Assembly (NCBI GenBank): GCA_014238785.1
Contig: JABAAL010000036.1
Span: 1-62,565, forward strand
Direction: 5' to 3'
Source of the DNA: Phycisphaerales bacterium
GTDB taxonomy: Bacteria; Planctomycetota; Phycisphaerae; Phycisphaerales; SM1A02
DNA length: 62,565 nucleotides
Positions 44,234-53,023 of the stretch are shown one piece after another. A program made the position numbers and the translations under genes. Every line of letters starts with the position of its first letter. Position 1 is the first letter of the stretch. Under the pieces are notes generated by a model. That model was not told the DNA's origin. It ran no database searches and worked only from the letters and a program-made list of their open reading frames with translations.

Positions 44234-46753
44234 ATGCGACTTCTAACAGCTTTTTTCGTTGTTTTAACACCCGTTATGACACAAAATATTTATGGTGCCC
44301 AAGGGGCGGACGAAAGCCTTGAATCTCAATCATCTATTCGATTGGCAGATGAATTCATAAGGATTGCCCGAAGAGCAACAATGACAGAGCCGCTGGATAC
44401 CCTTTCAATCATGGCCGCAGTCGAACTTGTGAAAGAGGCTTCAAAACTCAACCCAAAAAACCAAAGTATTTTACGGTCAATGGCAGAGGTGGCCAAGATA
44501 GCAGACCTACCAGATCTCAATAAAACAGCAACCAAAGAGTTACTCTTACTTGCTCCGAGTGAAACACCATTGCAACTCGCGCGGCTTCGCGATGCAATCG
44601 AAATGACAAACACGGCGGACCAAAGAATGGCCGTCTATGAACAACTACTCAGTGACGGTAACATGGCGAAACTTGATGTGAAAATTGCTTCTCGATTAGC
44701 TCTTGATGCTGCCCACTTGCAAAGGCAACTTGGAAATATGGATCAGTTTGCGCGTTGGCTTGCAGAGTCGGTTGCGCTTGACCCAACAAATACAGACGCG
44801 ATGGTTCTTGCTGCAGGTTTTTTTGGCGATGAAACAGCAGACATTTATAGCAGAGCAGAATTGTTGGCCGCGGCGATGTTATCTAATATAAGCGACATCA
44901 CTCTCCAGGTTTCCTTAGCGGAATTTTTGATGGCGTGCGGAGATTATGAAGATGCAAACGCCCTCTACCAAATTATTTTGGGAGATCGCGCCGGCGATGC
45001 TGAAACACTTAGTGATGGGCTACTTGCCGATATCGCTTTGTGTCAGTGGGCCGTTGGTGATTCCGTTGGCGCGCTTGACACAATAATTGAACGTCAAATT
45101 TCTGTTGATAAACAATACAGGGTGCAAACCCGTGCAAGGGAGCGACGACTTACTCCCCTTGAACTTGCAAGAATACATGCACCACTTATTCCAAAGTTAT
45201 CAGTTGTTCGAGCGGTAATTTACAACGACGCAGAGGACACATCACTTTCCGACTCTTCACTGGAATCTGCTCTTGGATCACTTACAACTGTTGCTGGTCT
45301 CTATGCAACCAGAGGTGAAGAGTCGATGGACAACGTTGCAGAACTATATCTACAGGCCGCATGGGTATCAATCTGGTTTAGCGACGACGTTGATACAGCA
45401 CAGCTGTTTATTGATTCAGTAGAGCAGGGATCGGATATAACCCAACCAGAAAAAAACCGCCTTGCGGGTTGGATTGCTCTAAAAAAAGGCGAGACAGAAA
45501 ACGCAATCGAAATTTTATCATTGTTCCCTGACGACGCTCCTTCACAGGCGGGGATTGGGCTGGCGTTATTAGAGAAAGGTAATGCCCGTGAAGCCGCAAA
45601 ATATTTTTTGAATATTGCTAAGAATCAAGCAGAAACAATACTTGGGGTTTGGTCAAGAAAGCAGCTACAGAATATCGTTGGAACTGATTTTGACATCAGT
45701 CCCGATGTGAATAAACTAAGACAACTCATGGTCGGTGTGTTGCAAACGATGCACGATTATGTTTTTGACCCAAGACCAGTTGTTGGAATTACAGTCAAGG
45801 CCACTAAAAAAACGTTTGGCCCATACGAACCAGTTAACGTCGAAATTCAAATAACAAACAATACCACGCTGCCCCTGTCGATAGCAAAAAAAGGACCCAT
45901 CCAACCCGTTGTAATGCTCGAAGCAGAAATCCAAATGCCGAACTTACCAAACCCGGTACTAAAACCAATCATTATTCCCATCACACGGCAGATTTTAATT
46001 TCCCCAAAAAGAACATTGACCGTGCGCGTTAACTTGCGTGAATATTGGCCAGGTGAAATTTTGAACAGGTTCCCGACGACGGGTGCGTCGCTTAAATTAA
46101 GAGCAACAATTAATTTTAAAGCGCGTAAGACAATGAATATGTCCAGAGAATCAGTCGTCGTGTATGAACCAGATATGCTTGGAGCAACAAGTACAGAAGA
46201 TGGGCTTAGGGTTGATGGCATACGGTTGACTGACGTCTGGTTAAAAGACGCTATCGCCAAAGCGGGCAAGTGTAAAACAATGGTCGACCTTACTTCCTTG
46301 GTACTTCTCACGTGGGTAGCAGGCGACGATATTAAATTTTCTGTTGAGGAGCCGCTTATAACCCCGCCACCAGGGGAAGAGAAAATTACAGAAAGAAACG
46401 GGGATCGACTAGCGCTGCAAGATGACGCCATAGCAACCGTGTTAACAGTATTTCCTCGCCTTGACCCTGTTTCTCAATCTTGGGTTGTTGTAACAATGTC
46501 AAACGATCCTTCTGTTGAGGCGGTTGCAGGAATGTTTAAAAATCCACAAAGCACAATTTCTCAACTCGCATGGATGATTCGTTTTGTTCAACCCGACGTG
46601 CCAGATGAAGCGCTTGATGACCAGCGCCTGTTATCTTCGATGTCGTCGAACAACCGAACCGTCAAGACGGTTGCCAACTGGGTGTATTCAGAAATTGAAC
46701 GCGTGTCAAAGCGACAAGAAGCCATGCAACTTGGTGAAAGTTCCGCGCGCTGA
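44234..46753 (+). CDS. Large exported TPR/helical-repeat protein
   Basis: 839 residues. A signal peptide covers about residues 1-22 (ending NIYGAQG). The first about 450 residues contain TPR-like helix pairs (LAEFLMACGDYEDANALYQI and GIGLALLEKGNAREAAKYFL are typical). A beta-rich region follows (about 510-640, with KKTFGPYEPVNVEIQITNN of a sandwich type), then a helical end with no known motif. An in-frame TTG and a different-frame ATG lie just before; the ATG at 44234 gives the proper signal peptide. Its role is not evident; TPR proteins of this type often scaffold envelope complexes. Confidence 0.8.
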   Translation: MRLLTAFFVVLTPVMTQNIYGAQGADESLESQSSIRLADEFIRIARRATMTEPLDTLSIMAAVELVKEASKLNPKNQSILRSMAEVAKIADLPDLNKTATKELLLLAPSETPLQLARLRDAIEMTNTADQRMAVYEQLLSDGNMAKLDVKIASRLALDAAHLQRQLGNMDQFARWLAESVALDPTNTDAMVLAAGFFGDETADIYSRAELLAAAMLSNISDITLQVSLAEFLMACGDYEDANALYQIILGDRAGDAETLSDGLLADIALCQWAVGDSVGALDTIIERQISVDKQYRVQTRARERRLTPLELARIHAPLIPKLSVVRAVIYNDAEDTSLSDSSLESALGSLTTVAGLYATRGEESMDNVAELYLQAAWVSIWFSDDVDTAQLFIDSVEQGSDITQPEKNRLAGWIALKKGETENAIEILSLFPDDAPSQAGIGLALLEKGNAREAAKYFLNIAKNQAETILGVWSRKQLQNIVGTDFDISPDVNKLRQLMVGVLQTMHDYVFDPRPVVGITVKATKKTFGPYEPVNVEIQITNNTTLPLSIAKKGPIQPVVMLEAEIQMPNLPNPVLKPIIIPITRQILISPKRTLTVRVNLREYWPGEILNRFPTTGASLKLRATINFKARKTMNMSRESVVVYEPDMLGATSTEDGLRVDGIRLTDVWLKDAIAKAGKCKTMVDLTSLVLLTWVAGDDIKFSVEEPLITPPPGEEKITERNGDRLALQDDAIATVLTVFPRLDPVSQSWVVVTMSNDPSVEAVAGMFKNPQSTISQLAWMIRFVQPDVPDEALDDQRLLSSMSSNNRTVKTVANWVYSEIERVSKRQEAMQLGESSAR

Positions 46754-46799
46754 AGAGGATAAGGCGAATAAAACCCCGCGCTGTTATCATAGTCATCCG

Positions 46800-47333
46800 A
46801 TGGATAAAAAAGAATTAGCGATAAGAATTGCAAACACCGCCATATTGCACGGTGATTTTACGCTTCGCAGCGGAAGAAAATCTACTTGGTACATTGACAA
46901 GTATTTATTTACAACGAAGCCAGATATTCTTCGGGAACTTGGCACACTGTTTGCAACAAAAATACCAAAAACAACGACCTTACTCGCCGGAGCAGAATTG
47001 GGCGGTATACCTCTAGTTACAACAGCAGCAATGGCATCAAACTTGCCCTGTATTTTTATTCGTAACCAGAAGAAAGAGTATGGAACAGCGCAACAACTTG
47101 AAGGCGTATTGCAGCCAGAGGACAAAGTTGTCATCGTTGAAGACATCGCAACAACAGGCGGGCAAGTGCTCGAAGCTGCAGAGACCATTCAGTCCAAAGG
47201 GGCGACCATTGTGAGCATACTTGCAGTCATCGACCGTTGCGAAGGGGCGAGAGAGAACGTCGAATCTGCAGGATTTGTCTTTGATTCCTTGTTCACAACG
47301 GCAGACCTTGGCATTACTGAGGGTGCGAAATAA
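46800..47333 (+). CDS. pyrE: Orotate phosphoribosyltransferase
   Basis: Forms OMP from orotate and PRPP in pyrimidine synthesis. 177 residues. The type I PRTase fold is clear: GDFTLRSGRKSTWYIDKY at the N-terminus, AGAELGGIPLVTTAA, RNQKKEYGTAQQLEG (loop that covers the active site) and the PRPP motif VVIVEDIATTGGQVLEAA. The ATG at 46800 gives a normal length; an in-frame start at 46584 lies inside the previous gene. It overlaps gatB by one base (TAATG), so the two are probably coupled. No other pyrimidine gene is here. Confidence 0.93.
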   Translation: MDKKELAIRIANTAILHGDFTLRSGRKSTWYIDKYLFTTKPDILRELGTLFATKIPKTTTLLAGAELGGIPLVTTAAMASNLPCIFIRNQKKEYGTAQQLEGVLQPEDKVVIVEDIATTGGQVLEAAETIQSKGATIVSILAVIDRCEGARENVESAGFVFDSLFTTADLGITEGAK

Positions 47334-48829
47334 TGACTACACAAACAGTTGTTTCAACACAACTTCTCGTTGGGATGGAGATTCATGTTGAACTTGCAAC
47401 AGAAAGCAAGATGTTTACATCTGCGCCCAACGGTGCGGTTACAAGCCGATACAACGAAGAACCAAACACATTGGTGAATCCACTTGTGATGGCGCTGCCG
47501 GGCTCACTTCCCGTAGTGAATAAGCGAGCCGTAGCGATGTCAATGCGAGTAGGCCTTGCCCTTAATTGCACGATTTCAAACTTTACAAAGTGGGATCGAA
47601 AAAATTATTACTATCCCGACTTACCAAAGGGGTACCAGATTAGTCAATTTGACAAGCCACTTTGTATTGGTGGTGTTATTGAAATAGAGGTTGATGGTAG
47701 TAAAAAACCAGTACGAATCACAAGGGCGCACCTTGAAGAGGACACTGGAAAACTAGGACATGAACTTCCAGGTGGCGGTCATTACGACGGCTCCCTTGTT
47801 GACTTAAATCGTGCAGGAACACCGCTCCTTGAAATAGTTTCAGAACCCGATATGACATCTGCGGACGAAGCTGTTGCGTATGGAAAGGAAATCCGTTCAA
47901 TTTGCCGATTTTTAGCTGTGACCGAGGGAATTATGCAGCGCGGACACATGCGTTTTGAACCAAACATAAACGTCGTCATCACCACCGACGATGGGGTTGA
48001 ACACGCTACGCCGATCGTAGAGGTAAAAAACTTAAATTCTTTCAAGGCACTCCACGGAGCAATTGAGCACGAAGCGATTCGCCAAGTTGAAGCGTGGAAG
48101 GAAGACGGTAAGGAGATGGGGCCAAACGCAAAATCTACGCGCGGTTGGGATGACCAAAACGCGGTGACTCTCATGCAACGCGAAAAAGAAGATGCACACG
48201 ACTATCGTTTTTTCCCAGATCCAGATCTTGTTCCGCTGACAATTTCGCAAGCGTGGATTGATGAAGTCAACGAATCTATTCCAGAATTACCCGCAGCAAA
48301 ACGTGATCGGTATATTTCAGAGTATAAACTTTCAAACAAAGACGCTGCTGCTATTATTTCAGAACCATCGCTTTGTAGTTTTTTTGAATCTTGCGTGATC
48401 GAATCAAACAATGGCTGCGAAAGTGCAAAGTGGATATTAAATGCTGGTGCAAAACTGGCAAACGAACAAGGGTGCGATGTTGACGAATTGGGAATTACTG
48501 CTGAGCAGCTTGCAGGAATTATTGTCCTTCGCGAAAACAACTCGATTGGTTCGTCGGCCGCTACTACTCTGTTTGAATTACTGTGTGGCTCCGACCAAAC
48601 CGCAGAAGCCCTTGCAGAGTCAGAGGGTTTACTACAAGTGAACGACGAAAACGCGCTGTCTGCATGGGTACAAGAAGCAATCGAAGCGCAACCACAAGCA
48701 GCGCAGGATGTTCGCGAGGGAAAAGACGCTGCAATTGGAAGGCTCATTGGCGAGGTAATGAAGCGAAGCGGAGGATCCGCTGACGCTGGATCCGTACGAA
48801 CACAGTTGCTTGCAATTCTTCGTTCCTAA
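47333..48829 (+). CDS. gatB: Aspartyl/glutamyl-tRNA(Asn/Gln) amidotransferase subunit B
   Basis: Converts misacylated Glu-tRNA(Gln) and Asp-tRNA(Asn) to the correct amides, as the tRNA-binding and kinase subunit of GatCAB. 498 residues, normal length. Motifs: GMEIHVELATESKMF, DLPKGYQISQFDKPL, HLEEDTGKL, GSLVDLNRAGTPLLEIVSEP and, at the C-terminus, the YqeY-like helical domain (EAQPQAAQDVREGKDAAIGR). gatA and gatC are not in the window. The start overlaps pyrE by one base and a cyclophilin-type gene follows after 15 bases. Confidence 0.96.
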   Translation: MTTQTVVSTQLLVGMEIHVELATESKMFTSAPNGAVTSRYNEEPNTLVNPLVMALPGSLPVVNKRAVAMSMRVGLALNCTISNFTKWDRKNYYYPDLPKGYQISQFDKPLCIGGVIEIEVDGSKKPVRITRAHLEEDTGKLGHELPGGGHYDGSLVDLNRAGTPLLEIVSEPDMTSADEAVAYGKEIRSICRFLAVTEGIMQRGHMRFEPNINVVITTDDGVEHATPIVEVKNLNSFKALHGAIEHEAIRQVEAWKEDGKEMGPNAKSTRGWDDQNAVTLMQREKEDAHDYRFFPDPDLVPLTISQAWIDEVNESIPELPAAKRDRYISEYKLSNKDAAAIISEPSLCSFFESCVIESNNGCESAKWILNAGAKLANEQGCDVDELGITAEQLAGIIVLRENNSIGSSAATTLFELLCGSDQTAEALAESEGLLQVNDENALSAWVQEAIEAQPQAAQDVREGKDAAIGRLIGEVMKRSGGSADAGSVRTQLLAILRS

Positions 48830-48844
48830 CTTGAAGGACACACG

Positions 48845-49789
48845 ATGTTTTCAACCATTTTAATTTCACTTTCATTTGTCTTGCAACAAGTAACGCCAGT
48901 GCACACATACAACGGTTTACACAACGGTGTTGTTGTTGAAGTAGATTTGCCAGAGAGGGCAGATGTGGGAAAACTTGTTTTAGTTGATTTTAAACAACAG
49001 CAAGTGTCACCACCCGTTTCGATTAAAGCGGGAACCTACGATCTCACAAAAAGGGTTCCTGAAATAAATCAGTTAACGTCCGCCGTGCTGCTGCAACTAT
49101 TTGTACAAGGCAAACAAGTGGGAGCGCCGCTTGTTATCCAACCGATGCTTTCAAGAGAAGTGCCTGTCGTCGAAGAGGCGGCAAGACCAGACGGTAAATC
49201 AACGTACACCAAAATTACAGGTTGGCAAAATGAAGCGGAGGAAGATGGTGTCGACGGTGCGTTTCTAAGTGGGTGGCGGGTGTATGAAAATAAAGACGCG
49301 GTTATCGAAACGAGTTTGGGTATTATTCGAATTTCACTACGTCCCGACATTGCCCCAAACACGGTGTGGAACTTTAGAGAACTTGCACGAGGTGACTTTT
49401 ACGACAAGACCACTTTCCACAGAATAGTCCCACTTTCTAGCAAGGGTCATCCGTTTGTTATTCAGGGTGGCGACCCTACGGGTACTGGGATGGGTGGTCC
49501 GGGCTTCTGGCTTCCCATTGAGCGCAGTACGTTACCACATGACTTTGGTGTGATTTCGATGGCACGGGCTGGCGATCCAGACTCGGCTGGCTGTCAGTTT
49601 TTTCTTTGTCTCTCTAGGGCCGGTACTGCGCGCCTTGATAATCAATATTGTGCATTTGGTGAAACTATCGAAGGGTCAGAAGTTATCCGAGCTATTGCAG
49701 CTCTTCCCTTGAGCGACCCCGCTTCTGGAAAACCTTCAGTGCCCCCAACTATCACTACCATCAAGTTAATGGACCCCAGGGTTAATTAA
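48845..49789 (+). CDS. Secreted cyclophilin-type peptidyl-prolyl cis-trans isomerase
   Basis: 314 residues. An N-terminal hydrophobic segment (about 1-14) points to export. A long N-terminal region of about 150 residues has no recognisable domain. The cyclophilin domain covers about 155-310: LGIIRISLRPDIAPNTVWNF, FHRIVP with the catalytic Arg, FVIQGGDPTGTGMGGPG, the FGVISMARAGDPDSAGCQFF strand and the FGETIEGSEVIRAI end. It would speed proline isomerisation in folding of exported proteins. A GAAGGA ribosome-binding site precedes the ATG. It ends one base before the convergent hypothetical gene at 49790. Confidence 0.92.
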   Translation: MFSTILISLSFVLQQVTPVHTYNGLHNGVVVEVDLPERADVGKLVLVDFKQQQVSPPVSIKAGTYDLTKRVPEINQLTSAVLLQLFVQGKQVGAPLVIQPMLSREVPVVEEAARPDGKSTYTKITGWQNEAEEDGVDGAFLSGWRVYENKDAVIETSLGIIRISLRPDIAPNTVWNFRELARGDFYDKTTFHRIVPLSSKGHPFVIQGGDPTGTGMGGPGFWLPIERSTLPHDFGVISMARAGDPDSAGCQFFLCLSRAGTARLDNQYCAFGETIEGSEVIRAIAALPLSDPASGKPSVPPTITTIKLMDPRVN

Positions 49790-50581
49790 TTAGGGGAGAT
49801 GATCCGTTTTGTGGGTGGGGCGCCAGCTATGGAGCGAGAGAAAGGCGTGCCCGTGGTATCGCAACAACTCACCAGTAAGGAGGACGGGAGTGGAGGGATT
49901 TTGTTTGCTAAACCATAGCGTGAGTGAATTAAACGCCATGTTTGGCAAAATGGTACATGGCGGGTCGCTTAGTCCAGTAGAGTCACTTACAAAAACTGCA
50001 ATCCATGCGCCCGATTCATTTCGAACTAGGTGGCACCGACGAGAGGTAATGCGTGCACCCTCAACAAACTGTTCGTCACTTTTAACAGGATTTTCAGCAG
50101 CGTTCCGAATACTGCTCACAAGAGACCCCATTGCATTTTCAAGTTCTTGGAAGATCTCGTGAACCGAGTCATCAAAATCATCTTTGGTGATTTCTAGCAA
50201 ATTTGGATCTGTTGGGATGACCGAGGGGTGGTTTCGATTTGCGTGGTCGCCGAGCGAAACGACGCTTCGCACTAAGAGAAAGTTTTTTGAGCCATACATA
50301 AATACTTCTCCAGAAAAGCGAAACTGGCTATTCTCTTTTTTTAGAGTAACTGCTTCCATTTCAGCGAGCCGTTCGTTTGGAAGCACGATGAATGTGGTTG
50401 AAATGCCACCCGATTCTTGCTCAATGGTGATGGAGAGTGGGCTGTTGACATCTTCTCGTGAAAGTGTGCCGGTCGCCTCTTTGATTTTTGTTCCCTCTCG
50501 AAAAAGCGGTACCTTCGTTATTGGGACCACTTGCGCAAAGAGCGGGGCGGCAAAGAGCAAGAAAAACAGGGCTAACTTCAT
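49790..50581 (-). CDS. Secreted protein of unknown function
   Basis: 263 residues. A clean signal peptide ending LFAQ (about 1-17) is followed by a mainly beta-rich region with no domain I recognise; RNESGAWIAVFVSDSTGL and the LTGELLRYHGHAFLSLHSW stretch near the C-terminus are the most conserved-looking. The ATG at 50581 fits the signal peptide better than the earlier in-frame start at 50593. It abuts the cyclophilin gene 3' end. No function is proposed. Confidence 0.7.
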   Translation of the reverse strand: MKLALFFLLFAAPLFAQVVPITKVPLFREGTKIKEATGTLSREDVNSPLSITIEQESGGISTTFIVLPNERLAEMEAVTLKKENSQFRFSGEVFMYGSKNFLLVRSVVSLGDHANRNHPSVIPTDPNLLEITKDDFDDSVHEIFQELENAMGSLVSSIRNAAENPVKSDEQFVEGARITSRRCHLVRNESGAWIAVFVSDSTGLSDPPCTILPNMAFNSLTLWFSKQNPSTPVLLTGELLRYHGHAFLSLHSWRPTHKTDHLP

Positions 50582-50685
50582 AGTAATGACCATCGTACCT
50601 CGAAATCTCAGGTTTTGGGGTAGGAACGGACGCTTCGCTCTTTCCCTTGCATCTATTCTCTGGAGGTGCGCTTCGCATCGCTTTA

Positions 50686-50734
50686 GCCTTTAAAAAACAA
50701 GCCACAGCAACGCCGTGGCTTGTTTTTTAAAGGC
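50686..50734. terminator. 20-bp hairpin with T-run after tRNA-Cys
   Basis: GCCTTTAAAAAACAAGCCAC (50686-50705) and its exact complement (50715-50734) enclose a 9-base loop. On the minus strand the stem ends in a T6 stretch, and it overlaps the tRNA-Cys 3' end by four bases, as expected for a terminator of the tRNA gene. The plus strand also has a T-run in the stem. Confidence 0.85.
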
Positions 50735-50804
50735 CGAGGTGGGATTCGAACCCACGAATCACGGATTTGCAATCCGTTCCCTTAGACCACTTGGGCACTC
50801 GGCC
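50731..50804 (-). tRNA. tRNA-Cys (anticodon GCA)
   Basis: A 74-nt cloverleaf: acceptor GGCCGAG/CTCGGCC exact, D-arm GCCC.AAGTGGTCTAA.GGG, anticodon arm ACGGA-TTGCAAA-TCCGT, T-arm GTGGGTTCGAATCCCAC and discriminator T as usual for Cys. No CCA is encoded. Confidence 0.97.
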
Positions 50805-50941
50805 ATAGAAAGAGCAGGATACTTGGCATTCAAGGGGTTAGCAACACCCAACCAATCTTTCTCATAATTACCCCTAATATGTCCACGCTATTGCTTTGAA
50901 TTTGTTACATTTCCGACGAATGAAGAAATAGGAGAAATCAA

Positions 50942-52276
50942 ATGAGTGTATCAATAGGCGCATTGGTATTAGCGGCAGTAACGAGCGGCCAAGATGGCCA
51001 ACTTCAAGAACTGCAAAAGATGGTTCAAGAACTTCAGCAAGAAGTTTCTGAACTAAAAATGAACAATAACGACACGTGGTTAACGGAGCAGCGTGCGGAT
51101 GAAATTCAAGGACTCGTTAGGGAAATCCTTTCAGATTCTGAAAGTAGGTATTCCCTCGTTGGAAGCGGAGCAACGGCCGGATACAATGGCGGAGCGTTCC
51201 TTATGTCTGAAGACGGCAATTGGAAAATGAAAATAAACGCGCAACTCCAAACGAGGTGGAATTACAATGACGCCAAGGAGCAACCAACGCGACACGGTTT
51301 TGAACAGCGTCGAACTAAAATTAAATTTTCAGGGCATATTTTAGAACCTTCTTGGACATACAAAATAAGCGGAACATGGGCACGCGGAGGTGGCGGGAAC
51401 ACAGAGGACGCTTGGATTGGAAAGAGTTTTGATTCAGGAAGTTGGATAAAAGTTGGCCAGTTCAAATCTAAGTTCTTACGCGAACATATCGTATCTTCCA
51501 GTGCACAACTCGCGGTTGAGCGATCGATGGTGAATAACGCATTTACGTACGGCTGGACTCAAGGGGTAGAACTTGGATGGGGCAACGAAGAGTTAAGACT
51601 TTCCGCGCAATATACTGATGGTCCAAACCAACGCAACACGGACTTGGCAGCAAACCCAACAAACGCATGGAACTTGCGTGGAGAACTTAAGTTTGGCGAT
51701 GCAGGCTGGAAAGAGTTCGGATCATTTACATCAAAACATGGTGGCGGAAACGGCCTCTTGTTGGGTCTTGCGTATCAGGATTTTGACAGATCAGGCTCCA
51801 CCATCAAGTATGGAAATGCAACCGCCTCAAGCAGCAATGGGTGGACTATAGATGTATCCATTCGGGGCGATGGATGGAACATATTTGGCTATGTTGTAAA
51901 TGCAAAGGGTAGTGATTTCGGTGTAGAGCAGAAATCGTCTGGGTGGTTAGTGCAGGGTGGATTCATGATTTCTGACAACTCCGAGCTATTTGCTCAATAT
52001 CAAAGCGGCAAAATTGATGATGCTGTTTTTGCCGGCGCATCCAACGAGATGTCTGCAATTCGTTTAGGTATTAATTACTGGCCTGCAGCTGGAAATAAAT
52101 CATTAAAATGGACAACCGACATTGCTTGGTCTCAAGACGCACTTGCAAAGGGTGATGGCACTGGCGCGAGTTCCGCGGACGCGAACTGGACATCATCAGG
52201 TAATGGTTGGCGAGGTGATACAAATGACCAAGATGGCCAAATGCTTCTTAGAACACAGTTACAGTTATTGTTTTAA
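50942..52276 (+). CDS. Phosphate-selective-type (OprP/OprO-like) porin
   Basis: 444 residues. A signal-like N-terminus is followed by a short coiled coil (LQELQKMVQELQQEVSELK, about 20-38) of the kind that precedes many outer-membrane porins. The rest is a 16-strand-type beta barrel with alternating aromatic and polar residues and a terminal Phe. The central part (FEQRRTKIKFSGHILEPSW, KVGQFKSKFLREHI) matches the phosphate-selective porin O and P family. Next come a DUF47 and a PiT phosphate transporter gene, which supports phosphate or pyrophosphate as the ligand. A GGAGAA ribosome-binding site precedes the ATG. No convincing Pho box is seen upstream. Confidence 0.88.
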   Translation: MSVSIGALVLAAVTSGQDGQLQELQKMVQELQQEVSELKMNNNDTWLTEQRADEIQGLVREILSDSESRYSLVGSGATAGYNGGAFLMSEDGNWKMKINAQLQTRWNYNDAKEQPTRHGFEQRRTKIKFSGHILEPSWTYKISGTWARGGGGNTEDAWIGKSFDSGSWIKVGQFKSKFLREHIVSSSAQLAVERSMVNNAFTYGWTQGVELGWGNEELRLSAQYTDGPNQRNTDLAANPTNAWNLRGELKFGDAGWKEFGSFTSKHGGGNGLLLGLAYQDFDRSGSTIKYGNATASSSNGWTIDVSIRGDGWNIFGYVVNAKGSDFGVEQKSSGWLVQGGFMISDNSELFAQYQSGKIDDAVFAGASNEMSAIRLGINYWPAAGNKSLKWTTDIAWSQDALAKGDGTGASSADANWTSSGNGWRGDTNDQDGQMLLRTQLQLLF

Positions 52277-52324
52277 AATAAATGCGCTTCGAATGTGACA
52301 ACCCAGTTTGTTGGAGAAAATAAC

Positions 52325-53005
52325 ATGCCAGTAAATGCAATGGCCCGTTTGTTTGGCCGATCACCCTTTGTACCCCTTCAACTACACCTCGATAAAATTT
52401 CCGATTGTGTCGAAGCATCAGTGGCACTGTTGGAACGCATCTGTGCCGGTGACACAACCAACATAGGTAAAGAGGCACGCGCTGTGTCAAAACTTGAACA
52501 CAAAGCGGATCTTGTAAAAAACGATATCAGAAACAATCTGCCTCGTGGATTGTTTATGGCAATCGACCGAGGTCAGCTTCTTGAAATTTTAAGTTTACAA
52601 GATTCCATTGCAGATCAGGGCGAAGACATCGCTGTGCTCATGAGCATACGACCCGTAAAAATATTAGCAGAATTATCCGAGCCTCTGAAGGAATATATTG
52701 ATGGTAACCTCAACGCATTTCACAAAGTAAAGGAAGTTATGCGTGAGCTTGACGCACTCATTGAGTCTGGCTTTGGTGGCTCGGAGGCAAACAGGGTTGA
52801 CAGAATGATTGAGGGGGTTGCAATCGCCGAACACGAGTGCGACATTATGCAACGCAAACTTATGAAAGGTGTACTTGATCACGAAGATGAACTTTCAGTT
52901 GGTGACTTTTTCATTTGGCAACGTTTGCTTCATGAAATAGCAGGGATAAGTAATTACTCAGAAAAATTAGCAAATCGCGTTCGAATGTTGTTGACGTTGA
53001 AATAA
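52325..53005 (+). CDS. DUF47/PhoU-like regulator of the phosphate transporter
   Basis: 226 residues, all helical, cytosolic. The pattern of DUF47 proteins is present: KISDCVEASVALLERICAGD at the N-terminus, LEHKADLVKNDIRNNLPRG, DRGQLLEILSLQDSIADQGED and a C-terminal HEIAGISNYSEKLANRVRML. Members with PiT neighbours bind metals and restrain or assist the transporter. The ATG at 52325 has a GGAG site, better than an in-frame start at 52295. It lies 18 bases before the PiT gene on the same strand, the usual order. Confidence 0.93.
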   Translation: MPVNAMARLFGRSPFVPLQLHLDKISDCVEASVALLERICAGDTTNIGKEARAVSKLEHKADLVKNDIRNNLPRGLFMAIDRGQLLEILSLQDSIADQGEDIAVLMSIRPVKILAELSEPLKEYIDGNLNAFHKVKEVMRELDALIESGFGGSEANRVDRMIEGVAIAEHECDIMQRKLMKGVLDHEDELSVGDFFIWQRLLHEIAGISNYSEKLANRVRMLLTLK

Positions 53006-53023
53006 TTTTAGGCAGCAGAAACG

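Noticed and set aside
45847..46431. 194-residue antisense ORF in the TPR-like gene
   Set aside because: No start signal, no domain, opposite a well-supported gene.
50805..50941. Pho box before the porin
   Set aside because: The stretch TTGTTACATTTCCGACGAAT near 50898 has weak likeness to a direct repeat but does not match the CTGTCAT consensus well.
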